Shown here: positions 1 through 8,760 of the stretch, one piece after another
Layout: each line of letters opens with the position of its first letter
How positions within the stretch are numbered: position 1 is the stretch's first letter
NCBI RefSeq assembly: GCF_000378485.1
Contig: NZ_KB899967.1
Coordinates: 372,001 to 436,000 of the forward strand
DNA length: 64,000 bases
DNA from: Flavobacterium rivuli WB 3.3-2 = DSM 21788
Lineage (GTDB): Bacteria; Bacteroidota; Bacteroidia; Flavobacteriales; Flavobacteriaceae
Direction of reading: 5' to 3'
The notes under the pieces: model-generated
Database searches by the model: none
Seen by the model: the letters and a program-made list of their open reading frames with translations, nothing else
What the model was told of the DNA's origin: nothing
Position numbers and translations under genes: made by a program

Positions 1-830
1 CCGATTTATATGGACCATTGCTTAACGAAAGGCTGATTGCAAAAGCTATTACCGGCAATCGTGGCAACTATATTATTGCCACAAAATTTGCCTGGGAAAT
101 AGACGACAACGAGCAGCTTACCTGGAAAATAAATGGTAAAAAGGATTACGTTAAAAAAGCAGTAGAGCGTTCGCTAAAAAACCTGGGTACTGATTATATA
201 GACCTTTACTACATGCACCGCCTTGATCCTGAAACCCCTATTGAAGAAACTGTGGGTGCCATGGCAGATCTTGTTAAAGAAGGTAAAGTGGGTTATATTG
301 GGCTTAGCGAGGTATCATCTGAAACTATTAAACGTGCCCATGCCTTACATCCTGTAACAGCTTTACAATCAGAATATTCTTTGTTTGAGCGTAGTGTTGA
401 GGAAGAAGGCATTTTAGACACCCTTAAAGATTTAGGCATTGGCTTTGTGCCCTACTCGCCTTTAGGCCGTGGGTTTATATCAGGAGAAATAAAAAGTCCG
501 GACGATTTTCCTGAAAATGATTTCCGCAGGGGTATTCCTAAATTTCAGGGAGAGCAATTTTATAAAAACATTGAGCTGCTTAATGAGATCAATAAACTTG
601 CTGCCGAAAAAAATGTTACACCTTCTCAGCTTGCTATTGCATGGACGGTTAATAAGGGTTTTGTACCAATACCGGGAACCAAACGCGTAAAATATGCAGA
701 ACAAAACATTGCTGCCGCAGCTATAGCGCTTACTACACAAGATGCTCAAAGGCTGGAAAGCATTATTCCGCTGGGTACTGCAACCGGTAACCGCTATGAC
801 GACTGGGGAATGACCATGGTGAGCCTTTAG
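1..830 (+). CDS. Aldo/keto reductase, 5' end outside the window
   Basis: The reading frame is open from the left edge (DLYGP...), so the true start lies upstream. Aldo/keto reductases are NAD(P)H-dependent TIM-barrel enzymes that reduce aldehydes and ketones in the cytoplasm. Visible signatures are the DLYGP segment (family DxYG, carrying the catalytic Tyr), DLYYMHRLDP after strand 4, GLSEVS, QSEYSLFER, YSPLGRGF and the C-terminal cofactor motif IPGTKR. About 50 N-terminal residues are missing. An AraC-type regulator follows on the same strand 152 bases downstream, a common pairing for this family. The substrate cannot be told from sequence. Confidence 0.9.
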   Translation, partial: DLYGPLLNERLIAKAITGNRGNYIIATKFAWEIDDNEQLTWKINGKKDYVKKAVERSLKNLGTDYIDLYYMHRLDPETPIEETVGAMADLVKEGKVGYIGLSEVSSETIKRAHALHPVTALQSEYSLFERSVEEEGILDTLKDLGIGFVPYSPLGRGFISGEIKSPDDFPENDFRRGIPKFQGEQFYKNIELLNEINKLAAEKNVTPSQLAIAWTVNKGFVPIPGTKRVKYAEQNIAAAAIALTTQDAQRLESIIPLGTATGNRYDDWGMTMVSL

Positions 831-982
831 GCAATAGGCAATAGGCAGCATTACAAGTTCCGAATTACAAAAGGCAAATCTCAAAAAAGTTGTCACAGTA
901 ATTGCAATAATCAGTTTAAAACAAGCCACGAATGCATTATTAAGCTAATTTTATGGTGTACTTCGTGGCTAACTTTATTACT

Positions 983-1897
983 ATGAAAAAGACAATTCAG
1001 GGTCCGGTTATATTAAACTCAATTTCTGAAATGCACCGTGCTATGGGGATACCAGAGCCCGAACATCCGCTAATAAGCATTGTAAACTTTAGCGATGTAA
1101 GGCAGCATTCAGAAATACTGGAACATGGCCTTGTGCTTAACGTATACATGATCGCACTTAAAAAAGATTATAAGGGCAAGGTAAAATACGGGCAAAACTT
1201 TTATGATTTTGATGAAGGCATGATGTCTTTTATTGCGCCGGGACAGATATGTTACCAAAACGAACCCGGTTATGAGCCACTCTCGGGGAGCATGCTTATC
1301 TTTCACCCCGATTTTTTAAGAGGCTACGCCCTCGACAAAAATATTAAAGCGTTTGAGTTTTTCTCTTATGCAGCTAACGAAGCGTTATATCTTTCTAAAA
1401 AAGAAGAGGTAATGATAGAAGGTGTTTTTTGCAATATTGCTCAGGAGTACCATAGTAATATAGACAACTTTAGCCAGGACGTTATTGTATCGCACATAGA
1501 GTTGTTGCTTAACTACAGCAATCGTTTTTACAACAGGCAGTTTATTACCCGCAAAAATGCAAACAACGGCCTGCTTATTAAACTGGAAGACATCCTTGAA
1601 AATCATTTTAAGAACAGTGAGAATACAGGATTGCCCACGGTGAAATACCTTGCCGACACCCTTAATGTTTCGGCCAGCTACCTTAGCGATATGCTACGCA
1701 CCCATACGGGGCAAAATGCACAGCAGCACATACATAATAAACTGATAGAAAAAGCTAAAGAAGTACTTACCACTACCCCACTTTCGGTTAGCGAAATTGC
1801 TTACCAACTGGGTTTTGAATATCCACAGTCATTTAGCAAACTGTTTAAGACCAAGACAAATTTAAGCCCGCTGGAATACAGGAAAATGTTTAATTAA
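983..1897 (+). CDS. AraC family transcriptional regulator
   Basis: This 304-residue protein ends in a double helix-turn-helix of AraC type: VKYLADTLNVSASYLSDMLR for the first and SVSEIAYQLGFEYPQSFSKL for the second, followed by the family ending SPLEYRK. The N-terminal two thirds look like a cupin-type ligand domain but give no clear ligand. I chose the ATG at 983 (MKKTIQ) over an in-frame ATG at 953, because the upstream residues MVYFVANFIT are encoded within an intergenic inverted repeat (GCCACGAA / TTCGTGGC). It probably controls the adjacent aldo/keto reductase, but that is inference from position only. Confidence 0.88.
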   Translation: MKKTIQGPVILNSISEMHRAMGIPEPEHPLISIVNFSDVRQHSEILEHGLVLNVYMIALKKDYKGKVKYGQNFYDFDEGMMSFIAPGQICYQNEPGYEPLSGSMLIFHPDFLRGYALDKNIKAFEFFSYAANEALYLSKKEEVMIEGVFCNIAQEYHSNIDNFSQDVIVSHIELLLNYSNRFYNRQFITRKNANNGLLIKLEDILENHFKNSENTGLPTVKYLADTLNVSASYLSDMLRTHTGQNAQQHIHNKLIEKAKEVLTTTPLSVSEIAYQLGFEYPQSFSKLFKTKTNLSPLEYRKMFN

Positions 1898-1898
1898 C

Positions 1899-2333
1899 TT
1901 ACTCCTGAAACACCACGATTTCCTGTTTAGTGTCTTTAATTCTTATTGTAATGGTATTATATTGCCATGTGTTATTGCCTTTTGTAGCAATAACATCCAT
2001 TTTACCTTTGGCCTTGCTGCCCTTTACCCTAACAGATAAATTTACATGATTATTATTGTCTGAATATTCTACGTTGCTCTCTATAATGGCCATTTGGTCT
2101 ATAGGTTCTAAAGTGCCCAATACTTTTACCACCTCTTTATTTTGCTGTGCCTGTTTTAAGGCGTCTTTGTAAAGTGCATCGTCATTAAGAGCTGTTACAT
2201 AACCGCCCATTTGCGCATCTGATACTGTAGAGAACAACGCGCTGCCTAAAAAACAAACCACTACTATTACCGGCAATAACCATTTTATGTTGCGTTGCAG
2301 CCAGTTTTTATTTTTAATTGTGTCGTTATCCAT
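1899..2333 (-). CDS. Coa1-like single-pass membrane protein
   Basis: The 144-residue protein has a basic N-terminus, one membrane segment at about residues 17-37 (WLLPVIVVVCFLGSALF) and an extracytoplasmic domain of beta-strand-rich character ending IRIKDTKQEIVVFQE. Layout and length resemble the cytochrome c oxidase assembly factor Coa1/Tim21-like family of bacteria, an assignment from memory of the family rather than a diagnostic motif. It follows radC by 11 bases on the same strand and so is probably co-transcribed; it converges with the AraC gene with only one base between the stop codons. Confidence 0.55.
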   Translation of the reverse strand: MDNDTIKNKNWLQRNIKWLLPVIVVVCFLGSALFSTVSDAQMGGYVTALNDDALYKDALKQAQQNKEVVKVLGTLEPIDQMAIIESNVEYSDNNNHVNLSVRVKGSKAKGKMDVIATKGNNTWQYNTITIRIKDTKQEIVVFQE

Positions 2334-2344
2334 TATTAACCTAA

Positions 2345-3043
2345 TTATAAAATACCTGCATCGGCAAAGCTGAAGTAGCTATGCTCGGTTATAATTACGT
2401 GGTCGAGCACTTTAATATCGAGCGAATGTCCCGCCATTTTTAACTGGCGTGTTACCTGCTTATCTGCTTCACTTGCTGTTAATGTACCCGATGGGTGGTT
2501 GTGTACCAGTATCATCCCTACAGCATTATGCTCTAACGCGGTTTTAAATACAATGCGTACATCTACAACAGTACCCGTCATTCCACCTTTACTGAGCTGT
2601 GTTTTATAAATAACCTTGTTAGAATTGTTAAGGTAAATAATCCAGAATTCTTCATGTTGAAGTTCGCCTATTATAGGTTGCATGATCTCGAACACCGTTT
2701 TACTTGCGGTAATACGTTTCAGGTCGACTGTTTCTTCATCGCGGCGGCGTCGCCCCAATTCCATCGCGGCAGCAATACTTATTGCTTTGGCTTCGCCTAT
2801 GCCTTTAAAGCCCATAAGCTGTTGCAGCGACTGCTTGCCCAGTGCATTAAGGTTGTTATCTACACTGGCAAGTATGCGTTTGCTAAGCTCTACCGCGCTC
2901 TCGTTACGGCTACCCGACCCTATTAGTATGGCAATCAGTTCGGCATCGCTAAGAGCAGCCTTGCCTTTAAGCATTAACTTTTCGCGGGGCTGGTCGTCTT
3001 CCGCCCAATATTTTATCGAGAAATTTCCCTGGTTTTCTTCCAT
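2345..3043 (-). CDS. radC: RadC family JAB-domain protein
   Basis: RadC-type protein (UPF0758), about 232 residues from the ATG at 3043 (MEENQGNFSIKYWAEDDQPR). An upstream in-frame ATG at 3076 would add eleven residues unlike the family, so I prefer the shorter form. It has an N-terminal helix-hairpin-helix region (LMGFKGIGEAKAISI) and a C-terminal JAB1/MPN metal-binding domain with the motif HNHPSGTLTASEAD, which carries the two His and the Asp of a JAMM site. The original repair role is doubtful for the family; the JAMM site suggests a metallo-hydrolase. Start of the likely radC-coa1 pair. Confidence 0.93.
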   Translation of the reverse strand: MEENQGNFSIKYWAEDDQPREKLMLKGKAALSDAELIAILIGSGSRNESAVELSKRILASVDNNLNALGKQSLQQLMGFKGIGEAKAISIAAAMELGRRRRDEETVDLKRITASKTVFEIMQPIIGELQHEEFWIIYLNNSNKVIYKTQLSKGGMTGTVVDVRIVFKTALEHNAVGMILVHNHPSGTLTASEADKQVTRQLKMAGHSLDIKVLDHVIITEHSYFSFADAGIL

Positions 3044-3154
3044 AAGGTGTTTGAAGTATGAAACGAATTTAAACAAATTAATTTAACACCCTAACTTTTT
3101 GCCGTTATGATTTATCATTCTTATTTCAATCCTGGCTATAGCGTATACCCTATA

Positions 3155-3676
3155 TTACTTTAAAGATATTTTTAGCCCCATTTCGTTTTTCATGTGTAGC
3201 ACAACCTCTGCATTGCCTTTTGCGTCATCTACAGGATTATGGGTATGTTCTGTTTTTCGCAAATGTTTCCATTGTGCAAAAGTATCCTTAACGAGCCCAC
3301 AATATAAATCAGATATTCTTCTGGACGAAAACCCAAAAGGGTTCCTGCCCGTAAAATGGTGAAAATACCAACAAATAAACATCCAGTCGAAGCCATTGTT
3401 ATCGCTCATAAAAACGGGCCGCCCTTTACTATTTACTTTTATCCATTCTTCAAAGGCAAGCATTGTTTCTGTAGGATCATCAAATAACAACGTCTCTTCC
3501 CTGCTGAATCCGGAAACAGCCAGGGCTTCTGGCACGAACTTTTGAGATATAGGCCTTATCTTTCCGTAAAAAGTTTTATTTAATGCCTCGTCTACCAGCA
3601 CTGCGCCAAAACATATCATCGAATAATCTCCGGGTATAGGCCCATCTGACTCTATATCTACTACAAAATAGCTCAT
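3155..3676 (-). CDS. DEDDh 3'-5' exonuclease-like protein
   Basis: This 173-residue protein carries the three motifs of the DnaQ/RNase T exonuclease fold: Exo I as DIES (residues 6-9), Exo II around SDNNGFDWMF, and Exo III as HNPVDD (HxxxxD), which makes it the DEDDh type with two-metal catalysis. It is a stand-alone exonuclease domain, so it may trim DNA or RNA ends. I chose the ATG at 3676 (MSYFVVDIESD) because the 21 residues in front in the longer frame (start 3739) are hydrophobic and not part of the fold. Divergent from the DUF1287 gene. Confidence 0.85.
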   Translation of the reverse strand: MSYFVVDIESDGPIPGDYSMICFGAVLVDEALNKTFYGKIRPISQKFVPEALAVSGFSREETLLFDDPTETMLAFEEWIKVNSKGRPVFMSDNNGFDWMFICWYFHHFTGRNPFGFSSRRISDLYCGLVKDTFAQWKHLRKTEHTHNPVDDAKGNAEVVLHMKNEMGLKISLK

Positions 3677-3772
3677 GACAATTAATAATTGTGCACAATT
3701 TAAACAAATTAAGCTATTAATTATCATACTACCATACAATATTATTACGTTCTCATAGCAAACCAGTACCCC

Positions 3773-4372
3773 ATGAGAACACTATTATTTTTATTACTGT
3801 TTGGCTGCACCAATACCCCAACGGCACAGGTTACTGCACCGGTAAATAAAAACTTTTACGAAAAACTTAGCGATGCTGCCCTGCTTATTACCCACGATAA
3901 TGTAAGTTACGATTCTGCATATTACCAAATACCATACCCTAACGGTGATGTGCCAAAAGACCGTGGCGTATGTACCGATGTGGTTATACGCTCTTACCGC
4001 AAACTGGGTATTGACCTGCAAAAAGAAGTGCACGAAGACATGGCTGCTAACTTTGCCAGCTACCCAAAATCGTGGGGATTAAAAACTACCGATACAAATA
4101 TAGACCACCGCCGTGTGCCCAACCTGCAGGTGTTTTTTACCCGAAAAGGCAAGGTTAAAACCGTAAGCGATAAATCAGCAGATTACAAGCCAGGCGATAT
4201 TGTAACGTGGATGCTTGCAAGTAACAGACCGCACATAGGTATAGTGGTGGATAAAAAAGGTGCTGAAGGGCGTTATAAAGTGGTGCATAACATAGGCCGC
4301 GGACAAGTTTGCGAAGATGTACTGTTTGCTTATACAATAACAGGGCATTACAGGTATAAACCCGTCCTGTAG
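3773..4372 (+). CDS. DUF1287 domain protein, predicted lipoprotein
   Basis: The 199-residue protein starts with a short hydrophobic leader ending in a possible lipobox (LFGC), so it is likely a lipoprotein. The body fits the DUF1287 family (related to NlpC/P60-type Cys-His amidases): YDSAYYQIPYPNGDVPKDRG, then CTDVVIRSYR with the candidate nucleophile Cys, DHRRVPNLQ, and RPHIGIVVD with the candidate His. The family enzyme activity is not established to my knowledge; cell-wall peptide hydrolysis is a guess from the fold. Divergent from the exonuclease and convergent with mpl. Confidence 0.85.
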   Translation: MRTLLFLLLFGCTNTPTAQVTAPVNKNFYEKLSDAALLITHDNVSYDSAYYQIPYPNGDVPKDRGVCTDVVIRSYRKLGIDLQKEVHEDMAANFASYPKSWGLKTTDTNIDHRRVPNLQVFFTRKGKVKTVSDKSADYKPGDIVTWMLASNRPHIGIVVDKKGAEGRYKVVHNIGRGQVCEDVLFAYTITGHYRYKPVL

Positions 4373-4449
4373 GCCCCCTAACCCCCGAAGGGGGAATTCC
4401 ACAATTGAACACAGAAGCAAATCTTTAACTTTAGACACTTGACTTTTGA

Positions 4450-5808
4450 TTACAACAACGTCTTCACCTCATCAAAATTAAGTCCACCATAGTTGCCGGA
4501 GCTCATTAGTAATAAGGCAACGCCTTTAGTATCATATTTTAGGTGGTACAGGTAATCTTTAAACGCTGCGGGGTTGGTATAAATAATAAGGTCTTCGCGG
4601 TTAAAGGCTTTTGAAATTTGGTCGTAGGTTACTTCTTGAAGCTGTTTTATCGCGACGGCATCGGGGCTGTAAAACACTACGGCAACATCGGCGGCATCAA
4701 GCGCACCTTCATATTCCTTTAAAAATTCGGCATTAAGGCTGCTGTAGGTATGCAGTTCCAGGCACGCAATAAGCGTACGGTCAGGATACTGTTCCTTAAC
4801 CGCCCTTGTAGTGGCAGATACCTTACTTGGTGAGTGTGCAAAATCTTTATAGGCAACATTGCGGCCATTTTCGGCAATTTTTTCAAGTCGCTTGCTTGCC
4901 CCTTTAAAGGTAGCAATGGCTTCATAAAAATCGGCTTCATCTATACCCATGTTCTGGCATATCCATTTGGCACCGGCAAGGTTGTTAAGGTTATGTGCGC
5001 CAAAAACTTCTATAGGCATAGGCCCTTCGGGAGTTTCAAGCAGGGTAATACCATCCTTAACCGTATACTCAGGTGTGTGGTATGGCAGTTTTCGTATAGG
5101 GTTAGTTGCTTCTTCGGCAACACGTTTTACCTCAGGGTCGTTCTCGTTATATACGAGTATGCCGCCGTTGGTAATTTTTGCAATAAATATCTCAAACTGC
5201 TCTACATAATTTTCAAACGTAGGGAACACATTAATATGGTCCCACGCTATGCCGCTTATCAGAGCAATATTAGGCTGGTATAAATGAAATTTCGGACGCA
5301 AATCCATCGGAGATGACAGGTACTCGTCACCTTCCAACACTATAAAATCGTTCTCTTCTGTAAGGTGCACCATAGTGTCAAAACCTTCAAGTTGAGCACC
5401 CACCATGTAATCAACATCGCGGTTATGGTAGTTCATTACGTGCAGTATCATACTGGTAATGGTGGTCTTACCGTGGCTGCCACCTATAACCACACGGGTT
5501 TTATCTTTGCTTTGCTCGTACAAAAATTCTGGATAACTGTATATTTTAAGACCCAGCTCCTGCGCCTTAAGCAGTTCGGGGTTATTAGCTTTGGCGTGCA
5601 TGCCTAAAATAACGGCATCAATATCGGCTGTAATCTTTTCCGGGAACCAGCCCAGTTCTTCTGGCAATAAACCCCGTTTTTCAAGACGGGTGCGGCTTGG
5701 CTCAAAAATAGCATCGTCGCTGCCGGTTATTACATATCCTTTACTGTGCAGGGCAAGAGCCAGGTTGTGCATGGCGCTGCCGCCTATAGCTATAAAATGT
5801 GTACGCAT
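4450..5808 (-). CDS. mpl: Mpl-type Mur ligase (UDP-MurNAc : murein peptide ligase)
   Basis: A 452-residue cytoplasmic Mur ligase with all three domains: N-terminal UDP-binding Rossmann part (IAIGGSAMHNLALAL, then GSD), central ATPase with the P-loop GGSHGKTTITSM and EGDEYLSS, and C-terminal domain with DFAHSPSKV. The order and the HSP signature fit Mpl, which reattaches the recycled tripeptide L-Ala-D-Glu-mDAP to UDP-MurNAc, better than MurC, which adds only L-Ala. MurC/Mpl assignment by eye is not absolute. Starts at ATG 5808. Confidence 0.82.
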   Translation of the reverse strand: MRTHFIAIGGSAMHNLALALHSKGYVITGSDDAIFEPSRTRLEKRGLLPEELGWFPEKITADIDAVILGMHAKANNPELLKAQELGLKIYSYPEFLYEQSKDKTRVVIGGSHGKTTITSMILHVMNYHNRDVDYMVGAQLEGFDTMVHLTEENDFIVLEGDEYLSSPMDLRPKFHLYQPNIALISGIAWDHINVFPTFENYVEQFEIFIAKITNGGILVYNENDPEVKRVAEEATNPIRKLPYHTPEYTVKDGITLLETPEGPMPIEVFGAHNLNNLAGAKWICQNMGIDEADFYEAIATFKGASKRLEKIAENGRNVAYKDFAHSPSKVSATTRAVKEQYPDRTLIACLELHTYSSLNAEFLKEYEGALDAADVAVVFYSPDAVAIKQLQEVTYDQISKAFNREDLIIYTNPAAFKDYLYHLKYDTKGVALLLMSSGNYGGLNFDEVKTLL

Positions 5809-6016
5809 TTTTGTAGTGAAGTTTCAAATTCTTTATTCGCCCAAATGTACCAAATAGATTTTAAAATTATAAATATCTGTATGCAGACTTTTAATTTATT
5901 CAACCATAATGTGATTGCTATTACGCAAGGTTAATATAATGTGTCTTTACATAAAAAACGCCCGTCATCGGAGCTATTCAATAATTATTGAAATATTATC
6001 TTTACCTAAAAAAAAT

Positions 6017-6229
6017 ATGCATCAAAAAATAAACAATATACGTTTAAAAATAAGTGAAGACAATAGTGCCGTTGGTTACATCTATCTCGAAAATACAGAA
6101 GACAAACAGGAACGAAAAGTTAGCAAAATGATTGCCCTCAGCGATGTAGTAAATGATTACAGGGGTGTACCGGTCTATCTCGACTTTAATAAAGATGGAC
6201 ACTTAATGGGTATCGAAATAGTTGGGTAA
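6017..6229 (+). CDS. Small DUF2283-like protein
   Basis: A 70-residue protein from ATG 6017 (MHQKINNIRL). Its C-terminal half (VPVYLDFNKDGHLMGIEIVG) has the DxxxDGxLxGIEI pattern of DUF2283 proteins, small cytoplasmic proteins of unknown role. An earlier in-frame ATG at 5915 would add 34 basic, low-complexity residues from an AT-rich tract and is less likely. It is divergent from mpl and followed by a GC-rich terminator shared with the S46 peptidase gene on the other strand. Confidence 0.65.
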   Translation: MHQKINNIRLKISEDNSAVGYIYLENTEDKQERKVSKMIALSDVVNDYRGVPVYLDFNKDGHLMGIEIVG

Positions 6230-6311
6230 TTATCCGGAGATACGCATTTGATGCTGCTTGATAATATTCTCGTATTTACGACATACGCTTGCAATATGTC
6301 TCTACACAAAA

Positions 6312-6338
6312 AAACCGCCCCTCATCAGGGCGGCTTTG
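6312..6338. terminator. Bidirectional intrinsic terminator
   Basis: Perfect six-base GC stem CCGCCC (6315-6320) / GGGCGG (6328-6333) with a seven-base loop, an A-run before and CTTTGTC after. It lies between the ends of the convergent DUF2283 and S46 genes; on the minus strand the hairpin is followed by a strong T-run. Confidence 0.75.
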
Positions 6339-6395
6339 TCATTCTAAAGTCTATTATCTTTTATCTAATATCTAAAAATCTTAAATCTAATTGTC

Positions 6396-8540
6396 TTACT
6401 TAACAATTGTCATTTCGTCTACAATGTGTTTTGCACCGGCATATTTGTCGATGATCCAAAGCACGTAGCGAATATCAACATTAATAGTACGTTGCAGGTC
6501 TTTATCAAAAATAACATCTCCCGCCATAGCCTCAATGTTACCATCAAAAGCAAGGCCTATAAGCTCACCTTTACCGTTAAGCACCGGCGAACCCGAGTTA
6601 CCACCTGTAATATCATTATCGGTAAGGAAGTTAACCGGCATATAGCCACCTTTATCGGCATACTGGCCAAAGTCTTTTTTCTCGTTAAGTTCAATCAGCC
6701 TTTTAGGCAGGTCGAATTCAGCATCGTTAGGCTTATATTTATTTACTTCGCCCTGTAGCGTTGTGTAATAGTTTTTCTTGGCATCGTTACGCTTATCTGC
6801 AGGCAACGAGCGCACTTTACCATACGTAAGGCGCAGGGTACTGTTAGCATCAGGATAATACTTAGCGTTAGGATTAGCTTCCCTCATACCTTCAACAAGC
6901 AAGCGGAATGCTTTAGAAAAATCGGCATCAAGCTGTAACTGTTCATCGGTTTTAAAACGGTATTTAGCCATAAGGTCGGCAGACAGTTTATAAAGCGGGT
7001 CGGCTTTAAGAACATCAAGGCTTGGGGTTTGTAAAAAGGCATTCAGTTTTTCTTCAGATGCATAGAAACTTTTTGCAAAAGCATCATTTACAAAAGCAGT
7101 ATAGTCATAATTTACAGGTTTACCTATTTCTGCAACGTAAGGCGCAATAGCATACCCTGTAGATTTTGTGGCATACAAATGCAACTGCGCTGCAAGTACA
7201 TCTTTTTCTATAGGCAGGTACATGGTAGCATACGTTTCTTTAATCGCATCCTTTAACTCCGGTAACATTTCTTTACGTTTGGCAGCATCCGCGTCTATAT
7301 AAGCTTCAAGACCGCGCCCCATACTGTAAGGCATAACAGCAAAATTACTGGTGCGTATTAAACCCGTTAAGTAATTATCGTGACGTGCCTTCTCGTTGGT
7401 CTTAGCGTAGTAATTGTTTATTGTGGCAATAACATAGCCATACTTAGCTTTGTTGGCAGGCTTGTTAGCCCATGTATTAAAATCAGCTTCAGCCTTAGCT
7501 TTGGTAGCTGCCGTTTTATGTTTTGTTAGGGCATCTATCATTCCCTGGCGGTTTTTCCAGTAGTTGGCAACCTGTGCATATTTAGAGGCGTATTCCAGAC
7601 GTACTTTAGCATCCTTGTCCATGTGCACTTTCATCTTGTCCATTCCCAGTTTAGAAGCCTCTACCCATGCAGGGTATGCATACTTAACATTTTGCTCTAT
7701 ACCGCCGCTTGGCATCCAGCGGTTAGTACGGCCCGGATAGCCCAGTATCATGGCAAAGTCGTTCTCCTGAACACCCTTAAGGCTTACAGGAAGGTGGTGT
7801 TTAGGTACCAAAGGAACGTTCTTTTCAGAATATTCTGCCGGGCTACCGTTAGCATCGGCATAAATACGGAACATAGAAAAATCTCCCGTATGGCGTGGCC
7901 ACTCCCAGTTATCGGTATCGCCGCCAAATTTACCAACACTTTCCGGCGGGTTGCCTACAAGGCGCACATCTTTATAATCCTGGTATACAAAATAGTAATA
8001 CTCATTGCCCTGAAAGAACGGACGTACCGATACGGTATATTTACCACCTTCATTATTTTCTTTTTCTATAAGGCTAATCTCACGTTGTATGGTTTTCTCC
8101 CTTTCAGCCTCGGTCATTTTATCGTTTACTTTGCTAAGTATACGTTTAGACACATCGTCCATACGTACAAAAAAGCGCACGTATAGGCTTTTAGGCTTAA
8201 GCTCGCCACCGTGGTTTTTTGCCCAAAAACCATCTTTAAGATAATTGGCCTCCGGTGTAGAAAGTTCAGCAATAGCCTCATAACCACAGTGGTGATTGGT
8301 TAGCACAAGGCCATTGTTAGAGATAACCTCGGCAGTGCAGCCACCGTTAAACTGCACTACGGCATCTTTAAGGCTGTGGTGGTTAATGCTGTAAATTTCT
8401 TCAGACGTAAGCTGAAGCCCCATTTTTTGCATGTCGCGGTGGTTAAGACGCTCAATGAACATAAGGAACCACATGCCCTCGTCTGCCCTGACAGGTAATA
8501 CCATGACAAACATGGTTACAAATAGAATTAGTTTTTTCAT
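6396..8540 (-). CDS. S46 family dipeptidyl peptidase, DPP7-like
   Basis: A 714-residue exported serine peptidase (signal peptide MKKLILFVTMFVMVLPVRA). Family S46 enzymes release dipeptides from peptide N-termini in the periplasm of Bacteroidetes. The catalytic triad is visible: His84 in TNHHCGYEA, Asp in the GGDTDNWEWPRHTGD region, and Ser649 in GGNSGSPV. The residue 18 positions after the Ser is Gly (FDGN, about residue 667). In the family this position is Gly in DPP7 (hydrophobic P1) and Arg in DPP11 (Asp/Glu P1), so a DPP7-type preference is inferred. It lies downstream of the LtaS-like gene but is separated from it by a terminator. Confidence 0.95.
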   Translation of the reverse strand: MKKLILFVTMFVMVLPVRADEGMWFLMFIERLNHRDMQKMGLQLTSEEIYSINHHSLKDAVVQFNGGCTAEVISNNGLVLTNHHCGYEAIAELSTPEANYLKDGFWAKNHGGELKPKSLYVRFFVRMDDVSKRILSKVNDKMTEAEREKTIQREISLIEKENNEGGKYTVSVRPFFQGNEYYYFVYQDYKDVRLVGNPPESVGKFGGDTDNWEWPRHTGDFSMFRIYADANGSPAEYSEKNVPLVPKHHLPVSLKGVQENDFAMILGYPGRTNRWMPSGGIEQNVKYAYPAWVEASKLGMDKMKVHMDKDAKVRLEYASKYAQVANYWKNRQGMIDALTKHKTAATKAKAEADFNTWANKPANKAKYGYVIATINNYYAKTNEKARHDNYLTGLIRTSNFAVMPYSMGRGLEAYIDADAAKRKEMLPELKDAIKETYATMYLPIEKDVLAAQLHLYATKSTGYAIAPYVAEIGKPVNYDYTAFVNDAFAKSFYASEEKLNAFLQTPSLDVLKADPLYKLSADLMAKYRFKTDEQLQLDADFSKAFRLLVEGMREANPNAKYYPDANSTLRLTYGKVRSLPADKRNDAKKNYYTTLQGEVNKYKPNDAEFDLPKRLIELNEKKDFGQYADKGGYMPVNFLTDNDITGGNSGSPVLNGKGELIGLAFDGNIEAMAGDVIFDKDLQRTINVDIRYVLWIIDKYAGAKHIVDEMTIVK

Positions 8541-8701
8541 TTAGGTTGTAAATAAAGTTAGTGCTGCTGTAAGAATTATCAGGGCTTTCGCCGAAATTTA
8601 TATTTTTAGCAACGCGAAGATACTTTATTTTAAGAATTTGATAAAATAATGGTGCAGATAAAAATGGGATGTCACGGTTTTTATGCCGAAGTCCCTAAAA
8701 G

Positions 8702-8741
8702 AAAAACGCTTCAAAATACAATTGCTGTACTTTGAAGCGTC
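8702..8741 (-). terminator. Intrinsic terminator after the LtaS-like gene
   Basis: Ten-base stem ACGCTTCAAA (8706-8715) / TTTGAAGCGT (8731-8740). On the minus strand it is followed by TTTTTCTTTT, 20 bases after the stop codon of the sulfatase gene. Confidence 0.8.
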
Positions 8742-8760
8742 CTCCTTATAAGTTTAGAGA

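Noticed and set aside
2682..3086. 134-codon plus-strand frame across radC
   Set aside because: Antisense shadow of a well-supported gene.
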